Positions 53,970 to 64,000 are shown, numbered from the stretch's first letter. The stretch is DNA of 64,000 nt from Metellina segmentata (GCA_947359465.1 OX375873.1:88768478-88832477); one strand, 5' to 3'. A program made the numbers and translations. The notes: generated by a model not told the origin, from the letters alone.

Positions 53970-55585
53970 TTTGCTTGTTGTATCGGCAAAGCTAGATTGG
54001 ATATAATCCGTGCTTATTTTAGAGGGGGTATCTGTGACTTCATTACAGTGAGGTGGTATCCACTGAAAAACAATTTTCTTTTGACATTCAAAGAGTAGAT
54101 ATAGGCGCGACTTACATTCTTGATGACATTGATAAAGATCAGGTTTGATTTACAAATTCTTCAATAAACGTCAAACAAATGGACAACTAAGCCTCATAAG
54201 TTTTCTGGGTTGGGCCACATGAAAGCGAGTCTACCATTACACCCTTTGAAAATCTGTATAGAGATGTAAATATTTAAGCATTTTAATCAACTCAATGGAG
54301 AGCAAAAAACCAATATGCGGTTCTTGTTAAAGATGTTTTTCAGAAATCTGCATTTCACCTTAAGTCTTTCGATCCCTGTGTAGTTGGGAAAGAAGGTATT
54401 CAATATCTGCAGTTTCGATATTTGCTGTTATTATAGTTAGGCACCTTATTAGTTTATTAGCCCAATTCAATATGAAATAATAAGAAACTTATGATTTTGA
54501 TACAACTTTGACTGAAAGGGACACGAAACCCTTTAAACCCTTGATAAAATGGAAAGAATTATGTTTATCAGTGATATACCTATGACTAACCTAACGCTGA
54601 TATTGAGAATTCTGAAATGAAAAGAAATTTAATGTAACGTATATTTTGACACAAAATTTCCAATGAAATTCATGTAATGAATTCAATTGAAAATAAATGC
54701 AAAAAGAAGTCGAATGATGTGTTTCGATATGTATGAAAATAAAAAGAACAGAAGATAGTAAAATGTAGAATAGAAAACGAACGGCGGAAGTAGTACTAGA
54801 GTGGTGAATTATGATTTGAAAATATCACATCAAAAGCTTTGTAACATATTAAATTTACATAAAAACAGTTAATATCAAGAAAAAATTGTTTCTATATTGT
54901 TAAGTATTTTATAATGCGTAATTAGATTTAAACGAATTAAGGCTGTGGTATTTAAAAAAAGTTTTCCCTAGTAACATTGAATTAAAAACTACTGTGAAAT
55001 TATTGAATGGTACCAAATCAAACAAAACTTTAATCCGTACAAAAATATTTCCTTATTTAAACCTCCTTCAAACTAAAAATAAATTGTCGAAATTTATGAG
55101 TACGTCTGTAAAGGAGAAGGGTAAACTTAGCTTGATGTAAACACTTTCATAAATTAACTTTCGACATGGGGAGTTAAATATTTTGCAGCCTATGTTAGCA
55201 CAGTACGTCGAACAGATCAAAGTTCCCTGTTAGTACTTAATGGTGGAGATTGCTTTCAGTGTTGTTAAGAGATCAAAAGGAAAATATTTAAACGAAGTCG
55301 TGACTTCTAAGCACCTGATTAAACATGCATACAATCATGCCTAATATCTGACATTGCACTAGTTATTTGATTAGACCACAAGGTAGTAGTGTGTACTATA
55401 GCAGTGCGACTAATCTCCATCATCAAGTACTTTTAAGTAGACAAAGTTGCACTGTCTTCCTAAAGTCTTGCTGAAATCACATAAGATCTTTTGAATTGCT
55501 TGAAAATGCACGTATTATCACTTGATTTGTGATGGCACTTGAAACTAATGATAATATTTGTACGTAATATTTAGAATAGTATCTC
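53970..55585. other. A+T-rich intergenic stretch
   Basis: No gene, RNA gene or repeat supported. Confidence 0.45.
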
Positions 55586-55587
55586 AA

Positions 55588-55772
55588 AATAATTCATAAT
55601 TGTATCCATAAAAATAATTCATAATTGTATCAATAAAAATTATTCATAATTGTATCAATACAAATAATTCATAATTGTATCCATAAAAATAATTCATAAT
55701 TGTATCAATAAAAATAATTCATAATTGTATCAATACAAATAATTCATAATTGTATCCATAAAAATAATTCAT
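55588..55772. repeat. 25-bp tandem array with 75-bp higher-order period
   Basis: Seven units of AATAATTCATAATTGTATC + 6 bases. The last six bases cycle CATAAA, AATAAA, AATACA, CATAAA, AATAAA, AATACA, CATAAA, so three distinct monomers repeat as a block. A partial eighth unit ends at about 55772. Confidence 0.95.
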
Positions 55773-55986
55773 GATAATTATTCATAAAAATATGAGTAAT
55801 ACATCGTTACAATATAAACTGGATAGGAGTAGTATTCTTGGATTTCGGCTTTGGTGGATAAATTCCGCTCACAATCTAACCAAAGAAAATATATTCATAA
55901 TTTTCACAAGGCAAGTCGATTTAAATCAAACAATTTTTATTTAAAAAATCATCTTGAAACAACATTTTTAATTTTCGCCACATTAA

Positions 55987-56213
55987 CCCTTTAAGAGGTT
56001 TTGATGAGATATCTCGTCCAGTATCTGATTAATTTTGTTAATGATACAACCTTGTCAAGACGAAACTGCCGTATTACTCCAAAGGGAATGGCGATCCAAG
56101 AAGACAAAACAAATTGTTTCTTGCCTAGAACCGGTGAATTTGGAACAGGTTTTTGCTTCAGAGTCTATCCTCTATTGGGCAATTTTCAAGGCGAAGATAA
56201 ACCATCAGGAGGG
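55987..56213. mobile_element. TTAA-flanked MITE, variant subfamily
   Basis: TTAA at 55983-55986 and 56214-56217. Ends CCCTTTAAGAGGTTTTGATG and GATAAACCATCAGGAGGG. The centre differs from the modular family: AACCTTGTCAAGACGAAACT, AACAAATTGTTTCTTGCCTA and GGAACAGGTTTTTGCTTCAG, which also occur at 17060-17200. Reading frames across it are incidental. Confidence 0.75.
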
Positions 56214-56229
56214 TTAAAGTTTAATTACG

Positions 56230-56800
56230 TGTAAAATGAAATAACCACGGAAAAGAACATTTATTTCGGATTATCCAACGCTCTCTCTGAATAATAACGA
56301 AATTACCTTAAACTGTAGCGAAGTAAATTCTCTTTCGGAATATGTATAGGAAACATGTTCAACCACAAAAACACTACCGCCATCTACGCTTAGCTTCACA
56401 GAAAAGTTTTCTCGTAGATAAAAGTGTACTGATGTGCTTTAAATGTTGCATTTCAAATGTTGGCGATTTTATAAAATTTTGCAGCATGCATTTCATATTA
56501 AATTTTCCCTATTTGGCCTTACTATAGAAAGGGATTTCTTTTTAAAGGTCGAATTTATTGCAAAATGTTTAAGATGCAATTTTAAGGAATGAAAATAGAT
56601 TATTCATATTGAAACTTGTTCAGTCGTTTGCTTTCGAGTTTTGAATTTATTTCGTTTTAACTTGTTTATTCAAACTGTTGAGACAGGTATCGATTGTAGG
56701 TTTATCACAAATGAAGCAACCTCCATTTTAAGTAGGGAAATAAAACTTTTCTTTGGTGAAAATATGTTAAGGGGATTCCTATTTTTACAAGAGAAGCTGC
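56230..56800. other. A+T-rich intergenic stretch
   Basis: Short overlapping frames only; none has a recognisable motif. Confidence 0.4.
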
Positions 56801-56811
56801 TGTTCATGAGA

Positions 56812-57125
56812 AGGGCCGGAACCCAGTTGGTAGAGTCAGGATTTGCAACCGAAGGATTACATATTTGAAACAACTAAATCCCTCCCAAAGACCATCGAAT
56901 ACATAGAAGTATATGCACGTTAAATCTGTCGTGGAATCAAATGTTCATACTTTGGGGTGGTGTGGAAATTTGGAGAGTGGGGTGTCAGCTCAGGCGTTGA
57001 TCTCGTGGTCTGACCATGGCACTAAATTACAAGGAGTAGTACAGTTTTTCCTTTCGGGTTCGATCTTGTACCGTCGCTAATAGCATACTATGTTGATCCA
57101 GCACAACGCAACTCAACTACATACC
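56812..57125 (+). mobile_element. SINE family 1 copy (head type 2)
   Basis: Head GGCCGGAACCCAGTTGGTAG, ATTTGCAACCGAAGGATTAC; body CACGTTAAATCTGTCGTGGA, GGAAATTTGGAGAGTGGGGT, GTCAGCTCAGGCGTTGATCT, TTCGGGTTCGATCTTGTACC, tail AACGCAACTCAACTACATAC. Confidence 0.8.
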
Positions 57126-57299
57126 TGCTTATCTTTTCAATAGAAAGAGTCTTTATAGCAACATCTGGAGGCAAACGTTTCCTCAAGAATAGTATGCATC
57201 TATAATACAAATATATTCCTTTAAAAAAAAATTAGAGAAAAACCCTCACATTCGTTTTTAAAAGCAAACGAAAGGAAAACTTAGATTAAACTCAAAAGA

Positions 57300-57935
57300 A
57301 GTGATGTGCATCTCATCTAACAGGAAAGGAATGTCGTTCTTAAGCGCAAAAATACTTATTTCGGTGGAGTCAAAAGGAGAAATTTTACTCAGAACCGAAC
57401 TTATTCCCGAAACGAGGAGAAAATACAGCAATTGCGAAATCCGTGAATGCTTTCATTCCATTTGTTTCCTCAATTTTTGCTCTTCCAAAAAAAATGGCGC
57501 GTTCACTCGATACATTCATAGTATTCCACAACGGTCCTCCTTCCCTATCTGCAGATCTGCTCGATTCCACGAGAACTCTTCCCTCCCTCGGGTTCCTTTG
57601 TGCTTGGACAAGGTCCACTTATCCTCCAAGTCCACTTTGAGGACGAAGAGGAGGACTGAGAGGGGGGAGAGCAGCGAGCCCAAATCCCGCCATCAGCTCG
57701 AATTTAGCCAATGGTAGGAAATGACCGGCGTCCTTAAATCCCGGGCTGTCACGTTGGGACGACTGCTTTTGGCCCAATCTGATTGGATGAGCCGCAGGAA
57801 TTTGCCCCCGCATCCGACGGACATCGTGTTCCTCTGCATCCCTTGGCATCTCCTCCACCCCCTCCCTCGCCACATGACCCTGAAAACGCCCCCCCCCCCC
57901 CTTCGTGCCTGTGCGTTGCATTGACGGTTCGTTTG
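57300..57935. promoter_or_regulatory. G+C-rich island, candidate promoter or enhancer
   Basis: From about 57490 composition rises sharply. TTAGCCAATGG at 57704 and CCCAATCTGATTGG at 57774 (an inverted pair of CCAAT boxes) precede CCGCATCCGACGGAC and a C13 run (about 57889-57901). CCAAT boxes and C-rich tracts suit a promoter. A 138-codon frame (57301-57717) and its shadows have no domain, and I do not call a gene. No repeat partner in the window. Confidence 0.3.
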
Positions 57936-58105
57936 TTTGTGCTTTTGTCTCAGTCTAACTCTTTTGTGTTTTGTTGAGAATATTTCTAGCGCTCAACGCG
58001 CCGTCTGCGGATTAAATTATTTACTGCGAGCTAAGTTGTGAGAGTACTAGTGATAATTCTCAAAGGTGAAATGCAGATCGAGAATCCTCAAAACGAAGAC
58101 ACTTT

Positions 58106-58137
58106 GTGCACTCTCTCTCTCTCTCTCTCTCTCTCTG
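58106..58137. repeat. (CT)n microsatellite
   Basis: About 14 CT units. A shorter (CT)n occurs at 45225-45243. Confidence 0.95.
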
Positions 58138-58193
58138 TACAAACTAATACATAAAATTTCAAAACTTAAAAATCTTATTTGTATTTATAACAA

Positions 58194-58960
58194 CTAGGGG
58201 GCTCCGCCCCCTGCTCGCTATCGATAGTCAACCCCCGATGATTGCTACGCAATCATATTTATTTGGCTTTGGGAACTAAAAGCTACTTTTCAACAATGAG
58301 GGGGGTGGGATTGCTTCACAAACCATCCTCATATGGATCGCAGCTGGATTGATCCTGGACCTCTAGTATGACATTAATTGAAGGTTTCCTTCCCATTGCG
58401 ATATTCATCGTATGCGCCCAAGTAACGGAAAATTGCCTACTTTTTTTGCGAGATAAGTGGATTCGTATATTAGCCTACCCCAGTACTTTAGCTTTAGAAA
58501 ACGTTTCAAAAATTCTCGGCTCATACTCGAAAATATAGTGTATATAAAAACAAAATGTTTTAAAAATGTCAAAAACAAAACATCTCATTTCCACATAAAA
58601 AAGGAAATATTTGAGCACTACATATTGTTAAAAAATTCAGAGGAAATCTGATATAATTTTAAACGTTTCAGCATCTCCGTGTTGTTTGTTGTAATAGGTA
58701 TTTCCTAATATTTTCATATTCGATTGTTGCTATGGAAACGGCGACCGAATTGGCCGGTTCTTCTGAAACCATTGCAAACTCTCTAGAGCGTGCTCTCAAA
58801 TTTTATGAGTGAATGAATTAAAAAATATAATTATCTGCGCGTGCTCCAAATTCGTCAGCCCGTTGAACCACAAGACTCGCTATCACGTGACTCGCTATTA
58901 CCAATCACACAGCGAATAAACCTGAAAAAGATTGCAAATTTTTTTATTATAATGGAAAGA
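58194..58960 (-). mobile_element. Helitron-like 3' end (copy 3) and probable body
   Basis: Minus-strand end AGGGGGCGGAGCCCCCTAG followed by T, the best hairpin of the three. Body blocks at 58298 (GAGGGGGGTGGGATTGCTTC) and 58858-58945 (GTTGAACCACAAGACTCGCT, ACCAATCACACAGCGAATAA, CCTGAAAAAGATTGCAAATT) are shared with copies 1 and 2 respectively. No Rep/helicase frame: non-autonomous. A SINE tail fragment may lie at 58335-58390. The 5' end is not identified. Confidence 0.6.
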
Positions 58961-59004
58961 AAGATAAGTTAATGTAAAAAAGCATGAAGCAATCGCGAAA
59001 TCTG

Positions 59005-59062
59005 GTCACCATAGAAAAACTGACAACCTCATAGAGATAACCACCAGGAGATTTAAAGAATA
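59005..59062. mobile_element. TTAA-family MITE, right-end fragment
   Basis: TCACCATAGAAAAACTGACA, then GATAACCACCAGGAGATTTA, matches the family end, with the final GGG changed. Confidence 0.45.
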
Positions 59063-59277
59063 AGTACTTGGAATAATATCGTTATTTTAAGATGGACCTA
59101 TGATTTTATCCCGTTGTCCAGTACTCACCTCGTCGTCAAAAAACAGACCCCACTTTTACATCCATTTGTTGCATTATTGACCCTACACTTTACTCCCGGA
59201 AATAGCATAATAACCCTACACGAACTTTTTTGTAATGTATTTGTTTCCTTCGCTCTGTGCCTTATTCCTTCCAACAT

Positions 59278-59470
59278 AGTTGAGTAGGTATGGAAGTTTG
59301 GAGAGTGGGGCGCCAGCTCAGGTGTTGTCTCGTCATCTGACCGTGGTTCAAAATTACGAGGTACTGTCTTCGGATCTTTCCCTTAAGGAACTGATCCCGG
59401 ACCGTCGTCAATAGCCCGTTGTGTTGCTCTAGTACGACGTTAACAAAAATTAACATTACCATTACCTTCC
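59278..59470 (+). mobile_element. SINE family 1 copy, 5' truncated
   Basis: GGAAGTTTGGAGAGTGGGGC, CAGCTCAGGTGTTGTCTCGT, ATCCCGGACCGTCGTCAATA, TAGTACGACGTTAACAAAAA and a tail of ATTACCATTACC. Very close to the 51325 copy, so a young insertion. Confidence 0.85.
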
Positions 59471-59659
59471 AACATAAGATTTGGAAATGGTTTCAAAAAT
59501 ATGTATTTGAATGTTTTGTAATTTTTCTTGAAAAATTGTTTTATAATATAAGGCAGCTCGATTTTTTCCTTATCATAGAAATGTATTCCAGTACTATGCA
59601 CGTGAAATAATAGCTTGAGGCGCTCCATCTGCAGACTTTGCTTAACATTCTGAGGTAAT

Positions 59660-59990
59660 TAACATAAGGTAATTTTTAAATAACGTAGTTCTAGAGCTAC
59701 ACAACGGGCTATTGATGACGGTCCTGGATCAATCCCTTAAGGGAAAGATCCGAGGACAACACCTCGTAATTTTGAACCATGGTCAGATGACGAGGCAACA
59801 CCTGAACTGGCACCCCACTCTCCAAACTTCCACACCAACCCAACGTGAGGACTTTCGGCCACGACAGATTGAAGGTGCACCAGCCGCCTCTACACCATAC
59901 GCTTACAAACATCCATGCCCGCACCTAGATTCGAACCAGGAACCTTCCGCTCTAGATACCATGTATCTGGACAGCATTATTATTACATAT
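59660..59990 (-). mobile_element. SINE family 1, near full length (head type 1)
   Basis: AACGTAGTTCTAGAGCTACA, AACGGGCTATTGATGACGGT, GGGAAAGATCCGAGGACAAC, GACGAGGCAACACCTGAACT, GGCCACGACAGATTGAAGGT; reversed head with GATTCGAACCAGGAACCTTC (perfect reversed B-box ATTCGAACC). Short frames on both strands are incidental. Confidence 0.88.
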
Positions 59991-59994
59991 TCAG

Positions 59995-60165
59995 GAGGCC
60001 GCGGTAGCTCGGTTCAAAGAGCAATGGTATAGCAAACGGAGTGTTGCGAGTTCGAATTCAACCAGAGATAGTCGTGTACAAAGAGGGCTGGTGCATGTTT
60101 AACCTATCGTAGCCTAAAATATCTTCACATTGTTGTGGAGTGGAGTTTTGGAGACTGGGGGTGAT
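59995..60165 (+). mobile_element. SINE family 1 head and 5' body (head type 2)
   Basis: GGCCGCGGTAGCTCGGTTCA is an A-box-type start and TTGCGAGTTCGAATTCAACC a B-box. Body GGGCTGGTGCATGTTTAACC and TTTTGGAGACTGGGGGTG, then it stops: 3' truncated. Confidence 0.8.
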
Positions 60166-60174
60166 GATGTATCA

Positions 60175-60260
60175 CTGAGAATGATTTTAACACTGATATA
60201 TTAGTGCAACATGATTTTCACATTATTGATATATCAATGTAATACTATTTTCAAACTGGT
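60175..60260. repeat. Minisatellite units (~32 bp) left of a SINE
   Basis: GATTTTAACACTGATATATT, GATTTTCACATTATTGATAT and ATTTTCAAACTGGT are successive units. A further unit, GATTTTCACACTGGTCTATC, lies beyond the SINE at 60555. Confidence 0.7.
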
Positions 60261-60556
60261 AATTGGTAATTAACGTCGTTCTAAAGCAACACAAAGGGCT
60301 GTTGACGACGGTCCGGGATCAATCCCGAAAGATCCGAGGACAACACCTAGTAATTTATAACCACGGTCAGGTGACGAAACAACATCTGAGCTGGCACCCC
60401 ACTCTCCAAACTTCCACATCAACCCAACGTCAACTTCGGCCATACATATTTAAGGTGCATCAGCCACCTCTACACCATACGCTTACAAACATTTATGACC
60501 GGACCGATCCAGGAACCTTGTGATCTAGAGGTTGACACCTTAACCACTATGCAGGA
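60261..60556 (-). mobile_element. SINE family 1, near full length, inserted in the minisatellite (head type 1)
   Basis: AACGTCGTTCTAAAGCAACA, GACGACGGTCCGGGATCAAT, CATCTGAGCTGGCACCCCAC, TCTCCAAACTTCCACATCAA; reversed head CCGATCCAGGAACCTTGTGA and ACACCTTAACCACTATGCAG. Flanks TTTTCAAACTGGT and TTTTCACACTGGT differ at one base. Confidence 0.85.
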
Positions 60557-60644
60557 TTTTCACACTGGTCTATCAGTAACAAAAAAGAAACCAGTCGGAA
60601 TGCGAAGATGTTACTTCCATTATCAAAAAGTTCACAGTAGCTCA

Positions 60645-60945
60645 GTTCCTCAGTTGAAAGTGTAATGGAATAGCAACCGGAGGGTTGCAAGTTCGAATCC
60701 AAACAAAGATCGTCGTGTGCAAAGAGAGCTGGTGCAAGTTAAATCTGCCATGGCCTCAAATGACATCACGTATGCGTGGTGTGGAAGTTTGGAGAGTGGG
60801 GTGCTAGCTCAGATGTTGCCTCGTCACCTGTCCGTGATTCAAATTAAGTGGTGTTGTCCTCGGAACTTTCCCGCCAATAGCCCGCTGCGATGCTTAAGAT
60901 CAAGTCAAGCGATGCTCAAGACGTTAATTAAAAAATACAATACCA
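60645..60945 (+). mobile_element. SINE family 1, near full length (head type 2)
   Basis: TTCACAGTAGCTCAGTTCCT, AGCAACCGGAGGGTTGCAAG, TTCGAATCC; body GCTGGTGCAAGTTAAATCTG, GGAAGTTTGGAGAGTGGGGT, AGCTCAGATGTTGCCTCGTC, GTGTTGTCCTCGGAACTTTC; tail GACGTTAATTAAAAAATACA. A small internal deletion removes the GATCCCGGACCGTC block. Confidence 0.85.
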
Positions 60946-61020
60946 ACTCCCATGAAACGCATCAAGGTTCACTTAAAATGTAGCTCATCACCGTTTCAGA
61001 GACGTTTGGTGTTTAGTTTA

Positions 61021-61482
61021 GGCCCGGTGCACACATCCAGTTTTCAACGTGCGGCGCCGCTGCCGCAACGCAAGTGCGGTCTGATATACATTAGATCCAA
61101 TGAAGTAGTGCACACATGCCTCCGACGCCGTTGCGGTGACGCACGTCCAACTTGCCTGCAATTTGTACCGCAGTTCCCCACGGCGCCGCAGCTCACCGCA
61201 ACCGCTTCTCTGTTCTGAAGTACCTTATTTTCATATATAAACGGAATATTAATAACAATTAATAAATGGTTGTATCCAGTAACGTCTATTTTGATAAAAA
61301 AAATATACTTTTTTTACACCAAGTAAGCGAAATAAACACGTTTTCTTCGATAGAATATTTATCGCAAATGGCGCGAAATGAGAACTTGCGTTATTTCACG
61401 ATTATGTGTGCAACTGTGCATATATGGGCTTCGATGCCGGAGCGGCACCGGATGTTGAAAAACCAGAAGTGTGCACCGGGCA
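61021..61482. mobile_element. PIF/Harbinger-like MITE, copy 2
   Basis: GGCCCGGTGCACACATCCAG on the left, CCAGAAGTGTGCACCGGGC on the right, with TTA at 61018-61020 and 61483-61485. The interior matches 9351-9803 throughout (GATCCAATGAAGTAGTGCAC, CCCCACGGCGCCGCAGCTCA, CGCAAATGGCGCGAAATGAG). Confidence 0.8.
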
Positions 61483-61489
61483 TTAATCT

Positions 61490-61750
61490 ACGTTGACCAA
61501 CCATCAATTCAGAATTCCTGCTTTGGAAATATTTCAGCAAAGTGTGAAATTGCACTAAAAAAACAAGCCAAGTGACATCAAGCTCAAAACATCTACACAA
61601 ACAGAACCACCACCTACATTTAGCGTGGCAGATACCGGCATAGGCATCCAATTCATAGAGTGGGTGCAAAATATTGTTTAAAACGACTGCCGGCCACACC
61701 AACTGAATCACACCTAGTGCGGAATGCCTTATTAAGAGATTTTCAAAGAT
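61490..61750. other. Non-coding spacer
   Basis: No repeat or gene recognised. A 106-codon minus-strand frame (61391-61711) overlaps the MITE end and has no motif. Confidence 0.4.
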
Positions 61751-61754
61751 TCAA

Positions 61755-62055
61755 CTCGTAAGGGAGGTATCCGTATCGTCACTGAGGACTGCTCAATATT
61801 CTGATCGTGTAGCCGCTCAGTGACTAATACTCAGTCCTCAGCCTCGGCGATTACCCGATCCCGTCTGACACCATCCCCACACAACCCTTAATCCAGGCTA
61901 AAGCCCGGTCTCTCTCGCCCTTTTATTTGCCCTAACAGCACCAGCCCTAATCTTCGGGCGTCGATAGGATGGGCAGCGGTTCGGGTCCTGTTCTGGCGAG
62001 GCGTTAGAGAGAAATTTTAGATATCGTCCCCCCCTCTCCTGGTCTATTAGTGTAA
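61755..62055. promoter_or_regulatory. G+C-richer single-copy island with K50-type sites
   Basis: Balanced composition with GGCGATTACCCGATCCC, CCTTAATCCAGGC (TAATCC at 61889-61894) and GCCCTAATCTTCGGGC. TAATCC is the preferred site of K50 homeodomains such as Pitx, so an autoregulatory element is conceivable. This is inference from short motifs. Confidence 0.25.
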
Positions 62056-62164
62056 ATGTAGCAATTAGGTGATGCTCTCCTGTTTTATTGCTTTCGATGT
62101 TGGTTGGCGAGATTTTTTTGCTTCGGAGGCACATCGAGAAAATGATTTGAGGACATTGAGGTGG

Positions 62165-62325
62165 GGCGAGGAGTTGAATTTACGTCGAGCTGGAGAAACG
62201 CAATGGGCTATTGGCGACGGTACGCGATCAATCCCGAAGGAAAAGATTCGAGGACAGTACCTCGAGCTCTGGAACAACGGTCAGATGACGAGGTGCAACA
62301 CCTGAGATGGCATCATTTAAATTAT
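62165..62325 (-). mobile_element. SINE family 1 fragment
   Basis: GTTGAATTTACGTCGAGCTG, CAATGGGCTATTGGCGACGG, GATCAATCCCGAAGG, GACGAGGTGCAACACCTGAG. Confidence 0.8.
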
Positions 62326-62484
62326 AGAGATTTTCGATGGTGAAGCTTAGTTCTTGCTCTCTTTCAAACTTTTGATATTGAAAATTAGTCACAGTGAGTT
62401 TATAAATCCTGAAAAAGACAAAACTTAAAATTCGTTAATTGTATCGATTCTGTTAACATTGTAAGAATCGCCACACTAGAAAGG

Positions 62485-62745
62485 TAGGTAGGTTGTTGAA
62501 TTTACATTGCACTGTAGGTACAACATAATTGGCTATTGGCGACGGTCCGGGATCAAACCCAAAGGTACAAGGACGCCTCGTAATTTTGAAGCACGGTTAA
62601 AGGACCTCCTGAGCTGGTATCCCACTCTACAAACTTCCATGCCAGGCCAACACGAGGACATTCAGGCAATGACAAATTTAACTTGCACCACTCTCACTTA
62701 TACGGCGGTCTTTGGTTGGATCGAGTTTCGAAAAACTTTGAGAAG
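62485..62745 (-). mobile_element. SINE family 1 copy
   Basis: GTTGAATTTACATTGCACTG, AATTGGCTATTGGCGACGGT, CCGGGATCAAACCCAAAGG, CTGAGCTGGTATCCCACTCT, AACACGAGGACATTCAGGCA; head decayed. Confidence 0.8.
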
Positions 62746-62749
62746 AGAA

Positions 62750-63125
62750 TACAGATATAATATATAATCTGAGTACAGATTGTCCAATGTCAGGAAATAA
62801 CCATTGTAAGGAATACCGATACTATCACATCTAGTACTTGAAAGAAGAAAAATGGTATATACTCCGGTGGATTAAAATAAAAATAATTGAATGTACCTTA
62901 TATCCCCTGCTTTGACTCGTACCGTCATTTTTTTTAACTAACATCTGATGGAGCTCAGACGTATATATTCGCGTCTTCTGAAAATAGTGTTCTATGTATG
63001 ACTCATAACTTGTATTTACCTTCTTGACCACTAGAATATTACCAGGATTCTTTCCGCCAATCAATGTTGTCGTTTAGACGTTATGTGTAAAACGGGATCA
63101 AAGCAAAACAACAGAACTCAAAATG
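62750..63125. other. Non-coding spacer
   Basis: No gene or repeat recognised. Confidence 0.4.
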
Positions 63126-63128
63126 GTA

Positions 63129-63456
63129 CAGCTTTAGTCTATGTTTATAGCTGTGGCAACGGCCTTGGAACTTTTTGGCGCACTTCTAGTAGCGAGATAA
63201 TGGTAGGTTAAGACAACCCATCTGTATTACGGTTATTGCGCTTTTTATAGCAACCTCGGAAAGCGGAAAGTTTAAATTTTTATTTTGAATATTCTAGAAG
63301 GTTATTTCAAAATCTGTTGAACTATCGTTTGATTTCATTGGCTCATTGAAATAATTATTTCCTTAGAAAATTTGAAATGAGTGCGCCAAAAAAAAAAAAA
63401 AAAAAAAAAAAAAGCGCTGAGGGCGTTGCCACCGATATAAACGTAGACTGAAGTTA
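63129..63456. mobile_element. TA-flanked MITE (copy 2 of the 1230-1506 pair)
   Basis: CAGCTTTAGTCTATGTTTAT on the left and ATATAAACGTAGACTGAAGT on the right, TA on both sides (63127-63128, 63457-63458). The inner GGCAACGGCCTTGG and GGCGTTGCCACCG are also inverted. The interior is the reverse complement of copy 1 plus an A-run of about 25 (63388-63413), which lengthens it. Confidence 0.75.
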
Positions 63457-63459
63457 TAC

Positions 63460-64000
63460 CCTCAGAATTCTCGCGACTTATTGTTTGATTGAATCTAGAT
63501 GTCAATATTATGAGTGTTCCATTCAGTGTTTTTATTAATTGTTTGTGAAAATGTGTTATTTCAACTATCGCAATAAACTGGGATGCGTTGCAACTGTGAA
63601 TTTCGAAATATATATAATACCAGCAATATTATTCGTATAGCATGAAACTGTAACTATTTCAAAGTTGAAAACAGGTATAGATTTTATTCCATCTACGCCA
63701 GGTGCACTAATTTTTTGTAGTCAGGTCAAAAAAATTTCCAAACGTCTTACATTATACTGTTTGCACAAACCAAAAGTTTTAAAAGATTGATATAATATGT
63801 AAACTATGTATCTCATATTCATAACTATCCGTCTTCATTTTCATTTCCATCATATCCATTTTGGAAGTTTTGGGTAATAGCTTAGTAATGTATTTGTAAT
63901 TTTTACTTTTAATAGTTTAAGCAAAATATTTTTTCCAGTGTTTTAATGCTTTTATAATGGAGGATTTCATCAAAAGGACATTGGAACTTTTTCTATTGAC
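63460..64000. other. A+T-rich intergenic stretch to window end
   Basis: No gene or repeat recognised. Confidence 0.4.

Noticed and set aside
56001..56234. Short open frames across the 55987-56213 MITE
   Set aside because: They lie inside a TTAA-flanked non-autonomous element with a related copy at 17.0 kb that lacks the frame.
57301..57717. 138-codon open frame at the CCAAT-bearing island
   Set aside because: No domain, and overlapping open frames occur on both strands, as expected in a G+C-rich segment. No clear splice sites.
59712..60032. 106-codon open frame and similar frames at 60263, 62069 and 4205
   Set aside because: All fall within SINE family 1 copies; similarity among their translations reflects the shared SINE, not a protein family.

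Overview
This is A+T-rich eukaryotic DNA with one clear host-gene exon. That exon, at 28197-28721 (+), is the last coding exon of a Pitx/bicoid-class (K50) paired-like homeobox gene. It runs from homeodomain residue V47 ([15 protein letters not shown]), through the conserved [11 protein letters not shown] block and the OAR motif ([13 protein letters not shown]), to the stop. No exon carrying homeodomain residues 1-46 is recognisable, so 1-28196 is read as part of a very long last intron and 28722-64000 as 3'UTR plus intergenic DNA. The organism is an arthropod, and a chelicerate (spider) is my best guess from the protein and the repeat style. That is inference from memory, not proof.

Almost everything else identifiable is mobile DNA, nearly all decayed. 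(i) Tc1/mariner superfamily: a TIR-bounded DD41D element (2007-3310) and a truncated sister (52250-53258); DD34E remnants at 4532-5130 and 5319-5949; a DD34D mariner with an internal deletion (33690-34440); a DD36E-type element with one frameshift (49190-50169). (ii) Non-autonomous DNA elements with recognisable termini: TA-flanked MITEs (1230-1506, 63129-63456; a 1.17-kb long-TIR element at 10701-11873), hAT-like elements (14911-16008; 41584-42007 inside a TA microsatellite), PIF/Harbinger-like elements (18050-18564, 18845-20415; 9351-9803, 61021-61482) and a TTAA-flanked family built from alternating inverted modules around a GACGAGATATCTCGTC palindrome. (iii) A piggyBac-like transposase C-terminus and terminus (1-563). 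(iv) Three Helitron-like 3' ends, all on the minus strand. (v) Two tRNA-derived SINE families, one of them with two head types on one body, and a LINE RNase H fragment.

Layout: 1-28 kb is the intron, with transposons at 2-6 kb, a 46-bp tandem array at 8.1 kb, large foldback and MITE elements at 10.7-20.4 kb, and SINE/LINE debris at 20-28 kb. Then come the Pitx exon and a poly(A) signal. A TTAA-bounded 1.87-kb segment starts about 55 bp after that signal, and part of it recurs diverged at 38.6-40.2 kb. From 31 to 64 kb there are MITEs, minisatellites, Helitron ends, the DD36E and DD41D elements, a candidate unknown first exon (46306-46493, ending at a GTAAGT donor), and a dense SINE cluster at 59.2-62.8 kb. 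Several locally G+C-richer, apparently single-copy islands (8.7, 17.5, 41.1, 50.5, 57.6 and 61.8 kb) are candidate regulatory DNA around the homeobox gene, judged on composition only.
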